64,000 nt of DNA from Gemmatimonadota bacterium (lineage in GTDB: Bacteria; Gemmatimonadota; Gemmatimonadetes; Palauibacterales; Palauibacteraceae), in NCBI GenBank assembly GCA_029262175.1, contig JAJCZV010000072.1, positions 1 through 64,000 on the forward strand. The letters run 5' to 3'. A program made the position numbers and the translations under genes. The notes beneath the pieces were generated by a model that was not told the origin of the DNA, did not search any database, and saw only the letters and a program-made list of their open reading frames with translations. Of the stretch, positions 45,482 through 54,725 are shown piece after piece; the stretch's first letter is position 1, and each line of letters opens with the position of its first letter.

Positions 45482-46438
45482 TTGAAACAGTATACACTGC
45501 GCGATGGGGGGACGATGCCGGCGCTCGGCCTCGGGACGTGGCAGTCCGAGCCCGGTGAAGTGGGCGCCGCGGTCCGGCAGGCGATCGAGATCGGGTACCG
45601 GCACATCGACTGTGCACCGATCTACGGCAACGAGCCCGAAGTCGGTCAGGCCATCGCAGCTGCGATTTCGGACGGCGTCGTTTTACGTGAGGATCTTTGG
45701 ATTACCTCCAAGCTGTGGAACAACACGCACGCCCGTGCCGATGTGGTGCCCGCTCTTGCTCAGACGCTCGAGGATCTGCAACTGGATTACCTGGACCTCT
45801 ACCTGATCCATTGGCCCATCGCCCTCAAGGAGGGCGTCCCCTTCCCCGAGACCGGCGCTGACTTTTTGTCGCTCGACGACCGCCCACTCGAGGAAACCTG
45901 GCGCGGCCTTCAGGAGGGACGCGCCGCCGGCCTCTGTCGGCACATCGGTGTCTCGAACTTCAGCGCCCACAAGATTCAAGCCCTCTTGGACTGCGAGGGC
46001 CTCGGACCCGAAGTCAATCAAGTCGAGTTGCACCCGTTTCTTCAACAGAACGCCCTGCTCCGTTTCTGTACGGACCACCATGTGGTCCTCACGGGGTACT
46101 CGCCGCTCGGGTCGCAGGCCCGGCCGGCCCGGCTCAAACCAGAAGGCGAACCGGTGCTACTCGAGGACGACGCGATCCAGGCGGTGGCGGCACGGCTCGG
46201 CGCCACCTCGGCTCAAGTCGTCCTGGCCTGGGCGATCCAGCGAGGAACTTCGGTCATCCCGAAATCCGTCAGGCGCGAGCGCCTGGCCGAGAACTTGGAA
46301 GCCGCGAACCTCGTGCTTACGGACGAGCACATGGCGACCATCGCACATCTCGACCGCCACCGTCGATACATTTCTGGGGAATTCTGGGCGAAGGAAGGCA
46401 GTCCCTACACGCTGGAAAATCTCTGGGACGAAGCGTAG
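45482..46438 (+). CDS. Aldo/keto reductase
   Basis: 318 residues from TTG 45482 with GAGAGGAAT upstream. The catalytic tetrad is visible: Asp and Tyr in RHIDCAPIYGNE, Lys in WITSKLWN and His in LIHWPIAL. PKSVRRERLAEN binds NADPH. It reduces aldehydes or ketones, substrate unknown. It is the only clear plus-strand gene right of the dif-like site, diverging from the antiporter (160 bases between, likely holding both promoters) and converging on DUF5916. Confidence 0.92.
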   Translation: MKQYTLRDGGTMPALGLGTWQSEPGEVGAAVRQAIEIGYRHIDCAPIYGNEPEVGQAIAAAISDGVVLREDLWITSKLWNNTHARADVVPALAQTLEDLQLDYLDLYLIHWPIALKEGVPFPETGADFLSLDDRPLEETWRGLQEGRAAGLCRHIGVSNFSAHKIQALLDCEGLGPEVNQVELHPFLQQNALLRFCTDHHVVLTGYSPLGSQARPARLKPEGEPVLLEDDAIQAVAARLGATSAQVVLAWAIQRGTSVIPKSVRRERLAENLEAANLVLTDEHMATIAHLDRHRRYISGEFWAKEGSPYTLENLWDEA

Positions 46439-46448
46439 ACCCGCTTCG
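46429..46448. terminator. Candidate bidirectional terminator hairpin between converging genes
   Basis: CGAAGCG (46429-46435) and CGCTTCG (46442-46448) form a perfect seven-base stem around the loop TAGACC, which contains the reductase stop codon. It occupies the 13-base gap between two converging genes. No T-run follows, so factor-independent function is uncertain. Confidence 0.4.
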
Positions 46449-46451
46449 GAC

Positions 46452-48740
46452 CTAGAGCGTGAAGGTGTGCGAGTACTTGATCATCAGGGTACGACCGGCC
46501 GAGAGCGGGAGTCTGGGGTCGAATCCGTTTTCGCGCGAGAGATTGTACCCCTCGTTGTAGACGATCCACAAATCCGTACCTTCGCGGAAGTGATATCGCA
46601 GTCGGGCATTCACCGTCGTCAAGTCGGCCAGGCTGTTGTATTGGGCGAAGGTGCTCAACGACAGATGAGTATCCAGGGCAAAGTCGAGTCGCAGTCGTCC
46701 GAGGTGGGTGGTGGCCTCGACGGACCGATCCGAGAACTCGAACCGATTGACTTCGTAGCCGGCGCCGACCTCCAAGTTTGGCGACACGTTCCAGGTCGGT
46801 GCGATGCTCGCCCCGACCCGTCGACCGTCATAGAAGCTTCCAGCAGAGCCGCCAATCATCCCACGGAACAACCCGTTACGCGGCATCATCACATTGACGG
46901 TCGCTTCGTGGAACCAATACTCACCGGGTTCAATCGACAAGTCGGCGATTTCGAAGCCGCTTCGAATGCTCTCGAAACTCGAGTTCGAGCCGAAGCCGAG
47001 CGAGGCCCCCGATCGAAACTCGAGACGTAAATCTGACCGATAGCCGCGCGATTCTGGCGTATCGTCCTCATTGCGAAACAGCTGCTCGGTGTTGGCGCCC
47101 AACGAGACGTTCCGCAGAGTACTCCCGCTATTCATCAACCAAGTGTAGCCGAGTCGACCGCCGAACGAGGTAAAGTCGTCGCGCAATTGGAATCCGAGCC
47201 GGGGACGGTAGTCGGGTCCGACGCGCCGAAACTCTCCGTTGTAGGACAAGCCCTGTTCTCGGCGACGCTCCCACCGCGCCCGGATGAGTCCAGCGTCGAG
47301 CGCACTTCCCTCCTCCACCGCTTCATCAAACGTCTGGGCCCATTGAACACTGAAGTACTCATCGCCGAACAGTCGCACATCCGCGTCGAGACCATAGGCG
47401 ACATTGCTTTCGCCGTCGGACCCGATCCGGGTCGTCAACATGCCGCCGACGGATGAGTACGGGTTGAACACCTGCTGATTGAGACGGAGCACGCCAGCGT
47501 TCTCTCCTGCCCGACCGCCTTGCGGCGCCGTCTGCATGTTGAGAAAACCGAAGTCCAAACCACCGGCCCGGCCCACGAGTCGGGCGCCACCGTAAATACG
47601 CACGATCTCGCCCGAATTCAGGCCGATCCGCCGGCTGAAAAACAACCGATCCGTGAACCCGCCCGTGTTGAACGCGAAGGTCGACGCCCGCTCCTGAAAG
47701 AACTGTCGCTTCTCCGGAAAGAAAAGCGAAAAACGTGTCAAATTGATCTGCTGATCGTCCGCTTCGACCTGAGCGAAATCGGTGTTGACCGTGAGGTCGA
47801 CGGCCAGGTTCGATGACGGCGAATACTTGAGATCGAGACCGGGCTCGGTCGTCTGGTCGTCTTCCGTGCCCCACCCCGCTGCAGACACCGCCGGAGGTTC
47901 CTGAAGGATCGGCGTCTGTGTAACACCGCCCAATAGATAGGGGGTCACATAAATCGGTTTCGATGGACGCACGTTGTCGAGCGTGATGCGCTGTGCCTGA
48001 GACGGCTTGCCAAAACCAAACCCGCCCCACTCCTCCGCGATCACCGGATATAGGTGCCGCTCGTTTCTTCGGGCGATGAATCGGTAGACGATGATGCCCA
48101 TCGTCACTTGGTCGTCCTGAGTCTGGAAGCCGAGGGTCGAGAACGGGATCCGGAACTCGGCGAACCAGCCCTCTTCATTTCGCGTAGTCGCGACATCCCA
48201 GTGGGCGTTCCAATCGGCGTTCATCGGGAAACCGCCGCCCGCGAACTCCGCATCGTTGGACATCGTCCGATCCGATCGGGCACCCGCGGGGTTGGTTACA
48301 AACCAGACGGCCGTCTCGTAGTCGTTGTAGCTATCGATCATGATCGACAAGAGATCGTCGCCGCTGAATTGATCTCGATACAACGTGTTGGATCTGATGC
48401 CTTCCGGTTCGGAGTCGTACATCCGCCCGGACATGTAGAGGTAACGATCGTCGTAGGCGATGCGAACCTCGGTTGGCTCGCTCATTTCCCCACCGTGCTG
48501 CGGCGCCCACATAAACATGGACAGGGGTTCGATCGCGTCCCAAGCCGGCTCATCGATGACCCCATCGAGATCGATCTCACTCGTAAGACGGGCCACCTGT
48601 ATCGGAACGGCCGAACGCGTCATTTCTGGTGCAGCACCCGATTCGCCGAGATCCTGCGCGCGAATGGAGCCAGGGGCATACGGAAGGAGGGCCGCCCCGA
48701 TGAGGCAGATTCGGGCGGCAAAAACTGAGAAATCAGACAC
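46452..48740 (-). CDS. DUF5916 outer-membrane beta-barrel protein with CBM9-like N-terminal domain
   Basis: 762 residues, GTG start, signal peptide VFAARICLIGAALLPYAPGSIRAQ. Residues about 45-230 resemble a CBM9-like domain (SEIDLDGVIDEPAWDAIEPL, VRIAYDDRYLYMSGRMYD); the rest is a beta barrel with alternating strands ending in TLMIKYSHTFTL. DUF5916 proteins are common in Bacteroidota and Gemmatimonadota, and substrate is unknown. The 155-base gap upstream of it, after the K+ channel, contains nothing I recognise. No clear ribosome binding site precedes the GTG. Confidence 0.85.
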   Translation of the reverse strand: MSDFSVFAARICLIGAALLPYAPGSIRAQDLGESGAAPEMTRSAVPIQVARLTSEIDLDGVIDEPAWDAIEPLSMFMWAPQHGGEMSEPTEVRIAYDDRYLYMSGRMYDSEPEGIRSNTLYRDQFSGDDLLSIMIDSYNDYETAVWFVTNPAGARSDRTMSNDAEFAGGGFPMNADWNAHWDVATTRNEEGWFAEFRIPFSTLGFQTQDDQVTMGIIVYRFIARRNERHLYPVIAEEWGGFGFGKPSQAQRITLDNVRPSKPIYVTPYLLGGVTQTPILQEPPAVSAAGWGTEDDQTTEPGLDLKYSPSSNLAVDLTVNTDFAQVEADDQQINLTRFSLFFPEKRQFFQERASTFAFNTGGFTDRLFFSRRIGLNSGEIVRIYGGARLVGRAGGLDFGFLNMQTAPQGGRAGENAGVLRLNQQVFNPYSSVGGMLTTRIGSDGESNVAYGLDADVRLFGDEYFSVQWAQTFDEAVEEGSALDAGLIRARWERRREQGLSYNGEFRRVGPDYRPRLGFQLRDDFTSFGGRLGYTWLMNSGSTLRNVSLGANTEQLFRNEDDTPESRGYRSDLRLEFRSGASLGFGSNSSFESIRSGFEIADLSIEPGEYWFHEATVNVMMPRNGLFRGMIGGSAGSFYDGRRVGASIAPTWNVSPNLEVGAGYEVNRFEFSDRSVEATTHLGRLRLDFALDTHLSLSTFAQYNSLADLTTVNARLRYHFREGTDLWIVYNEGYNLSRENGFDPRLPLSAGRTLMIKYSHTFTL

Positions 48741-48895
48741 TGTGGCGAGCTATCCCGGGTCGACGACATTCATGATCGGAGAACCTACGGCCCCTTGTCC
48801 ATGCAACCTAAGGGCCGCCTGCGTGTTCGCGGTCACTCGGCTAACACCTGAAGCGGCGTGGGAGTTCAATACGGACGGGGCTACCGGGGTCGGTT

Positions 48896-49849
48896 TTAGC
48901 CCGGGAGCTCCATCCCGCAGTACTTGCAGTGCTGGGCATCGGGCTCGTGGCCAGAAGCCGCACACTTCAGACACGTCCGAGGCCCTCGCGGCGGGGTCGG
49001 GCCGGGGTCGGGCGTGGCGTCGGCCGGCACGGGCTCCGCGGGGGGGCCGGTGCCCCGGGCGGCCACCATCTCGGCGGTCACGATCCCGGTTGGCACCGCG
49101 ATGATCCCATACCCGAGGACCATGACCAGCGACGCCAACGCCTGACCAAACGGCGTTCTGGGGATGATGTCCCCAAAACCGACGGTCGTCAGCGTCACGA
49201 TGGCCCAGTACACGCTCGCCGGGATGCTCACGAAGCCGTTCTCGGGTCCTTCGATGAAGTACATGATCGAGCCGACGACCGTCACAGTGGTCAATATCGC
49301 GACGATGAAGACGGCGATCTTGTGCGCGCTCGAGCGGAGCGCATGAATCAGCATCCGTTCCCCACCCACGAATTGCGCGAGTTTTAGAACTCGAAATACT
49401 CGCAGAACCCGCAGAATCCGAATCGCGGCCAGCGCCTGTCCGCCGGGAACCACGAGGCTCAGGTACGTGGGTGCGATCGAAAGGAGGTCGACGACACCAA
49501 AGAACGTGCGCCCGTACGTCGACCACTTTAGTGCCGCCACCATTCGCAGCCCGTACTCGATCGTAAACAGGATGGTGAACAACCACTCCGCGGTCCGAAG
49601 CGACGACCCGTGCCTGAGTCGGACCGACTCCACGCTCTCCAGCATCACCACCCCGACGCTGAGTAAGATCGCGACGATAAGCAGAACGTCGAACCACTTT
49701 CCCCCGGGCGTCATATGCCCGAACACGATTCGATGAAGTTCACGACGCCATAACGGGCGTTTGCTGAAAACAGGATGCGCTTCGTAATCGATGGCGGGTT
49801 TGTGGCGCCTACGAGACACGGGGACGTAGGGTGCGGTTCGGTTCTTCAT
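48896..49849 (-). CDS. Voltage-gated potassium channel with C-terminal zinc ribbon
   Basis: 317 residues. Six-helix Kv plan: S1 near 52-70, S4 with regular arginines (RILRVLRVFRVLKL, 144-157), pore and filter TTVGFGD (221-227). After S6 comes a Pro-rich linker and a CxxC-x11-CxxC knuckle (Cys293, 296, 308, 311). It conducts K+ across the inner membrane; the zinc ribbon may control assembly or gating. It is the last gene of the glycosylation operon, its ATG directly following the mannosyltransferase stop. Confidence 0.9.
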   Translation of the reverse strand: MKNRTAPYVPVSRRRHKPAIDYEAHPVFSKRPLWRRELHRIVFGHMTPGGKWFDVLLIVAILLSVGVVMLESVESVRLRHGSSLRTAEWLFTILFTIEYGLRMVAALKWSTYGRTFFGVVDLLSIAPTYLSLVVPGGQALAAIRILRVLRVFRVLKLAQFVGGERMLIHALRSSAHKIAVFIVAILTTVTVVGSIMYFIEGPENGFVSIPASVYWAIVTLTTVGFGDIIPRTPFGQALASLVMVLGYGIIAVPTGIVTAEMVAARGTGPPAEPVPADATPDPGPTPPRGPRTCLKCAASGHEPDAQHCKYCGMELPG

Positions 49850-50569
49850 CTAGAGCCTGCCGAACATCGAACGCAGGCGCAGACCCCAGACCCGCCACAC
49901 GGCCTCGCGAACGATCGCACCCGACATCTTGCTTTCTCCCGCGATTCGATCGGTGAACACGATCGGGATTTCTCCGACGCGAAACCCTTTCTTCCAGGCA
50001 CGAAAGTTCATCTCGATCTGGAACGCGTACCCCGTCGACTGCACCGATGCGAGCTTGAGACGCTCGAGCACTTCGCGCTTGAAGCACTTGAAACCGCTCG
50101 TCGAATCGGCGAGCCGAAGCCCTGTGACGAGGCGCGCATAACGATTGGCGTAATAGCTCAGCAGAAGTCGCGACATGGGCCAGTTGATGACGTTGACACC
50201 TTGGGTGTAGCGCGACCCGACGACCACGTCGTACTCCTCGGTGGCCACGATCATGTCCGTGAGGAATTTCGGATCGTGCGAGCCATCGGCGTCCATCTCG
50301 AACACCCATGTGTAGTCGCGTTCCAAGGCCCAGCGAAACCCGGCAATATAGGCGGAGCCCAGCCCCAGTTTTCCTTGTCGGTGCAGCACGTGGACGCGCG
50401 CGTCGCGAGCCGCGATGTCATCGGCGAGGGCGCCGGTCCCGTCCGGAGAGGCGTCGTCTACGATGAGCGCCTGCAACCGGTCGTCTTGGGCGAGCACGGC
50501 CTCGACGATGCCTTCGAGCGCTTCGAGTTCGTTGTACGTGGGTAGGACCACGAGCCCGGTTTCGTTCAT
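49850..50569 (-). CDS. GT2 polyprenol-phosphate mannosyltransferase-like (Dpm1 type)
   Basis: 239 residues. GT2 fold with LVVLPTYNELEALEGIVEAVL at the start, VDDASPDGTG, the metal-binding FEMDADGSHDP (about 90-100) and SRYTQGVNVINWPMSRLLLSYYAN. It lacks C-terminal membrane helices, as in Dpm1/Ppm1. Expected reaction: GDP-mannose (or another nucleotide sugar) to polyprenyl phosphate. The product would feed the GT39 or YfhO-like enzymes encoded upstream. Confidence 0.88.
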   Translation of the reverse strand: MNETGLVVLPTYNELEALEGIVEAVLAQDDRLQALIVDDASPDGTGALADDIAARDARVHVLHRQGKLGLGSAYIAGFRWALERDYTWVFEMDADGSHDPKFLTDMIVATEEYDVVVGSRYTQGVNVINWPMSRLLLSYYANRYARLVTGLRLADSTSGFKCFKREVLERLKLASVQSTGYAFQIEMNFRAWKKGFRVGEIPIVFTDRIAGESKMSGAIVREAVWRVWGLRLRSMFGRL

Positions 50570-50580
50570 GGCCCGAAAAG

Positions 50581-51552
50581 CTATCGGTCCGTGGGGCCGC
50601 GCCGAAGGCCGACGCCGAGGGCGAGCGCAAAGGCGATCAGTTCCGCCGACGTGGTCCAGGCCCGCGCGGCGATCGCCAATGCGGCCGCAGGGCCAAACGG
50701 GATGCCCGCGACCACGCCCAGCAGCCCGGCGATCGCTCCCTCTCGAACCACCACACCTCCCGGCGCGAGGAGTACGATGTACCCGGCGATGTACCCAGCC
50801 GCGAAAACGCCGATCGCCGCCGACAGCGACACGGGGTTCGGGTCTAGGAGGCCTTCAATCACCGCCCAGAAGCCGGCTCCGTAGAGCCCCCACACGACGA
50901 GCCCGATGAGGCCGGCACGCACCAGGCCTCCCGTGGTCAGCTCCGTGGTCGGGTCTTCGCCGGGCTCTTTCAGCAAGCGACGCCCGATCGCCATCAACGC
51001 CCGGAGCGAAGGGGGGCTCAGGGCAGCGACGGCGACCAAACCGCCGACAGCCAACGCCCATGGACTCACGCGCTCGAAGGCCGTGTCCCCGACGAGCCCG
51101 AAGCCCACCACCGCACCCGTCGCGAGCATGACCGCTTGGAGAGCCAGCGAAACCACGAAGGCCGCGGCGCCCGGTTCGCCGCGCGCTCGCGCGTATGCGG
51201 CGATGCCCGTCAGCTGCCAGACTTTGCCGGGCAAATACCGGCCGAGATTGGATCCCAACCACGCGGCGACTCCCTCCCGCGTTCCCATCCGACCGCCAGC
51301 CCGACGAAACAGGTCCGTCCAGAGGGTTCCCGTGACGAGGAGAGCGACGACGGCGCTGAGCGTCGCGCCTACCAGCCAGGCGGGCCGCACCCGCCACGTG
51401 AAACCTTCAAGCGCGGCATCGAGCTGGGCCCATTCAGCCCAGACACCTCGGGAAGCCACGCCGATCGCAACGAGGGCTGCAAGCACGAAGAGCGCACCAA
51501 GGGGAGCGAGCAGGCGGGGTGGTCTTGCCTGTTCTACTCCGGGTTCATCCAT
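50581..51552 (-). CDS. UPF0104/lysylphosphatidylglycerol-synthase-TM-type membrane protein
   Basis: 323 residues, ATG 51552 overlapping the yfhO-like gene end by eight bases. About eight hydrophobic helices. The segment AAWLGSNLGRYLPGKVWQLTGIAAYARARG near residue 98 and LLAPGGVVVREGAIAGLL near 275 mark the UPF0104 fold found in MprF flippase domains and in archaeal AglD. In this operon a role in flipping lipid-linked sugar is plausible, but it is inference. Confidence 0.78.
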   Translation of the reverse strand: MDEPGVEQARPPRLLAPLGALFVLAALVAIGVASRGVWAEWAQLDAALEGFTWRVRPAWLVGATLSAVVALLVTGTLWTDLFRRAGGRMGTREGVAAWLGSNLGRYLPGKVWQLTGIAAYARARGEPGAAAFVVSLALQAVMLATGAVVGFGLVGDTAFERVSPWALAVGGLVAVAALSPPSLRALMAIGRRLLKEPGEDPTTELTTGGLVRAGLIGLVVWGLYGAGFWAVIEGLLDPNPVSLSAAIGVFAAGYIAGYIVLLAPGGVVVREGAIAGLLGVVAGIPFGPAAALAIAARAWTTSAELIAFALALGVGLRRGPTDR

Positions 51553-53962
51553 CGACGCCTGCGCCCGGTTCACTCCTGCCGCGCCGTGGCGTTCGCAGCG
51601 AGCCGGCCAAGACGCCGAGGAGGAGCACGAGGCTCACGGCGCTGACCCCGACACCGGTCCTGAAGGCCGGACTGCGGTACTCGAATCGGAGTTGGTGGCG
51701 ACCGGTAGGCACCTCGACCCCGCGCACCGCGATGTTGGTTCCCCAAATCCTCGCTTCGACGTCGTCGACGTAGGCGTGCCAATAGGGGTGGAGCATCTCG
51801 CTGATGACCAGAAGCCCACCCGCGTCCGCACGGACATCGAGTTCGATCAGCTCCGGCTCGTAGCGGACGATGGTGGCGGTGCCCACCCCGGCGCTGGGAG
51901 CGGTCCCGCCGTCCCCCACTTCGAGAATCGCCAGGGATCGCGGATCTGGATTCTCGCGCACGTCTGTCAATGCCTGGGTCGAGTCGGACGTCGTTCTCAC
52001 GGCCGCCGGGAAGTACGCGTGCGGCGGCGCCGGGATCTTGTACAGGTGCCTGCCCGGTGCCTCTGCCAGCTGCTCCAAGCCTTCGAGAGGCGCACCCCAA
52101 ATGACATAGTTCACCCCCAGGAGCGGAATCAGTCCGCGGTACTGGCGCAGCCCTTCGTCGGGTTGAAACCCGCCCACCAATCGCGCATAAGATGCCAATA
52201 GAAACTTTTGGTTTCCGGTCGCCGAAGACACGCCTTCGGACATGAAACGATTCGCCCGGTAGTTGTCAAAACCACAGGTGATGTAGCACGCCCAAACGCG
52301 TTCACCCGGTGCCGCGTCTTCCCGCAGTTTGGCAAGCACGGCGTCATCGGCCACCGACGCGAGGCTGCGGGCGTCGGCGGGCGGGATGTATCGCTCCGCG
52401 ATGCGCCACGCGTCGGCCACGATAAAAAGAAGGATCGCGATCACGGCGAGCGAGCTGACGCGTCGGCTCGCCACGGCGTAGCCCAAGCCCCAAGCGAGTC
52501 CGAACCCGCCCAACGAAATGAGCCCGCCAGAGCGAAGCGAAGACGCGAGTTCGGGGGTCGGCAGCCTCGGCCAACCTGCCGGATACCAGGAGAGTAGCGC
52601 GAACCGCTGGAGGCCCTCCGGGTTTGCGACGGCGGCCAGCCCAAAGAGAAGGATCGGCGCCCCGAGAAGAATCAGGATCGGCCATGAAGCGGGGAAAGCG
52701 GATCCGCCCCTCTCCCCCTCCTCCGATTCGCGGGCCGCGAGTACGACGTCCCATCCGAACCCTGCCAGCAACGCGAAGAAGACGACCACCGGTGCGAGCA
52801 TCATCGACGGAGCACGGAAGCTCCCGATCATGGGCAAGAGGGTGTAGGCGATCCGGTGGATCGGCGTCGCCGCGCCGAGGGCAAACAAGATGCCCAACCC
52901 GGCCGCGACCCAAAGGAACCAGATCACCCTGCGGTGACTATGGCGGAGGGTGGGCCTGAACGAGGCAGCCAGCGCGAGCAGCGATAGCGCGAGCGGAATC
53001 ACGCCCGCGTACTCGGTGTGAAGCTTGATCCCGTTCGATCCCCAATAGGTGCGCCACGATCCGATCAGATCGGGCAGAAAAAACGCGGTGAGTTCTTGAG
53101 GGGGTAACGCCCAAGAGGCGGCAAAGGCGTACGCTTGCTCGGGTGCGGCCCGGGTTACGTGATCCAGCAAGGCGAACGTGGGGAAGAGTTGAATCGCGCC
53201 CAATCCGGCCGCTCCGACAAACGATGCCGCAAACCAAGCGGTCGGCGTCGCGTACGCCCGCCACCCGCCCGACCCGTTCGCCTCCCCCTCGCTCGCCCCG
53301 GCCGGTACACGCACGACGAGGTGAAACAAGAGATAGAGCGACAACGCCAGCGAAGTGAAGTAGACGACCTGCATGTGTGGGGTAAAGATTTGCAGCGCGA
53401 CCGTAAGGGCGAGACCGCAGTACCAACGGGCCGCACCGGAACGCAGGGCCCTCTCGAGCATCCCGAACGCGAGCGGAAACAGCGTCATCGCGAACATCCG
53501 GCCGTCTTGTCCGCCAAACAGATGCGACGTGACGTACCCCGACAGGAGAAACGACGCGCCGCACACCACGGCGGACCACCGACGAAGGTCGAACGATCGC
53601 GCCATGAAGTAGGCGAACATCCCACCCAGGAACGTGTGGGCCACGAACGTCCACCCGATGGCGCGGGCGAGCGGCAATAGGAAGTAGAGGGCCGTCGTAG
53701 GGTAAAAGATGGGGCCGGGCAAGAGACCGACGTACGGCATGCCGGCGTAGACGTGGGGCGTCCACAGCGGCACCCCGCGACCTGCAGCGATCTCGTCGAC
53801 GTAGAACTGTCGAAGGGGAATCCCTTCAAGGGCCATGTCGCTGCCCAGCAGCAGCTGGCCTGCGAACACGAAATCGCGATAGAAGAGGACAGTGGCGACG
53901 GCGACCGCGCCCAGGAACCCCCAGAAGATGGCCTTGGCGCCGTTGTCTTGTACCTCAGCCAT
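51545..53962 (-). CDS. YfhO-family membrane glycosyltransferase-like protein
   Basis: 805 residues, about a dozen membrane helices in the first 540 residues and a soluble C-terminal part. The N-terminal loop after helix 1 carries LLLGSDMALEGIPLRQFYVDEIAAGRGVPLWTPHVYAGMP, with the acidic residues of the GT-C YfhO family. In B. subtilis YfhO transfers sugar from a polyprenyl-phosphate carrier to lipoteichoic acid; here the acceptor is unknown. Overlaps the methyltransferase gene by eight bases. Confidence 0.85.
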   Translation of the reverse strand: MAEVQDNGAKAIFWGFLGAVAVATVLFYRDFVFAGQLLLGSDMALEGIPLRQFYVDEIAAGRGVPLWTPHVYAGMPYVGLLPGPIFYPTTALYFLLPLARAIGWTFVAHTFLGGMFAYFMARSFDLRRWSAVVCGASFLLSGYVTSHLFGGQDGRMFAMTLFPLAFGMLERALRSGAARWYCGLALTVALQIFTPHMQVVYFTSLALSLYLLFHLVVRVPAGASEGEANGSGGWRAYATPTAWFAASFVGAAGLGAIQLFPTFALLDHVTRAAPEQAYAFAASWALPPQELTAFFLPDLIGSWRTYWGSNGIKLHTEYAGVIPLALSLLALAASFRPTLRHSHRRVIWFLWVAAGLGILFALGAATPIHRIAYTLLPMIGSFRAPSMMLAPVVVFFALLAGFGWDVVLAARESEEGERGGSAFPASWPILILLGAPILLFGLAAVANPEGLQRFALLSWYPAGWPRLPTPELASSLRSGGLISLGGFGLAWGLGYAVASRRVSSLAVIAILLFIVADAWRIAERYIPPADARSLASVADDAVLAKLREDAAPGERVWACYITCGFDNYRANRFMSEGVSSATGNQKFLLASYARLVGGFQPDEGLRQYRGLIPLLGVNYVIWGAPLEGLEQLAEAPGRHLYKIPAPPHAYFPAAVRTTSDSTQALTDVRENPDPRSLAILEVGDGGTAPSAGVGTATIVRYEPELIELDVRADAGGLLVISEMLHPYWHAYVDDVEARIWGTNIAVRGVEVPTGRHQLRFEYRSPAFRTGVGVSAVSLVLLLGVLAGSLRTPRRGRSEPGAGVDG

Positions 53963-54725
53963 CGCCCGCCGTGCTTTCGGCCTGCGCAGGACGTTCCAAC
54001 AGGAAGAACCATTGAGGTGAGGCCCGCAAAAACGCGCGACGAAGGCCTTTCGGGAGCGCTCGCAGCGCCGCCCATGCGGGACGCCAGCGCCCTCCCCTAT
54101 CCGGGTTCAAAAGCCCTCTGAGCGCTTCCTCGGTCACGTCTCGCACGATGAATCCGGCCTCCTCCATCAGGGCCACGAGTCGCCCGTAGCCGAGAAATCG
54201 AACGCCTTCGTAACTCTGGCCGCGCCCGCTGAGCCGAAGGTATCCATCGGCCGCCGCCCGCGGGAGCCAACTCAGAAACGGCAGGCGATAGTGAGGCTCC
54301 ATGATGGCCCATCGACTTCCTGCCGAGACGTAAACGGCGCCGCCGGATCGGGTCGTCCGCCAAACCTCTCGAAAGAGCGCATCCGGGTCATCCACGTGCT
54401 CATAGATGTGGTTGAGCAAGACGAGGTCGAACGTCTGCTCGCGGACGGGCAACGCGTACGCATCCGCCGCAACGACGCGTTCACGCTCGACCACGAACGG
54501 AACGTCTATCTCGAATCCCACTATGGGTTTATGACTTTTTGTCTCCAGCGCTTTCTTCATGATGCCGGTGCCGGTGCCCACGTCCGCAACCCATTCAGCG
54601 GTGGCCAACGCCTCCGCGACGAGGTGGAGGATGACGTCGGCCTTCTCGGTGCGACTGAGCCGGTACTCCTGGCTCGCAACTCGCTTCGCGTAGTAATCGC
54701 CTGAACCCGCGGTCCCGGCCCTCAT
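53955..54725 (-). CDS. Class I SAM-dependent methyltransferase in glycan operon
   Basis: 256 residues from ATG 54725, overlapping the GT4 stop (ATGA). Motif I WVADVGTGTGIMKKALE, then FEIDVPFVVERERVV, ADAYALPVREQTFDLVLLNHIYEHVDDPDALFREVWR of the Methyltransf_11 group. It may methylate a sugar or lipid carrier in the surrounding glycan pathway; this is by context only. Confidence 0.82.
   Translation of the reverse strand: MRAGTAGSGDYYAKRVASQEYRLSRTEKADVILHLVAEALATAEWVADVGTGTGIMKKALETKSHKPIVGFEIDVPFVVERERVVAADAYALPVREQTFDLVLLNHIYEHVDDPDALFREVWRTTRSGGAVYVSAGSRWAIMEPHYRLPFLSWLPRAAADGYLRLSGRGQSYEGVRFLGYGRLVALMEEAGFIVRDVTEEALRGLLNPDRGGRWRPAWAALRALPKGLRRAFLRASPQWFFLLERPAQAESTAGDG

Noticed and set aside
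45322..45606. 95-residue N-terminal extension of the antiporter
   Set aside because: It would overlap the start of the divergent aldo/keto reductase and has no membrane or signal character.
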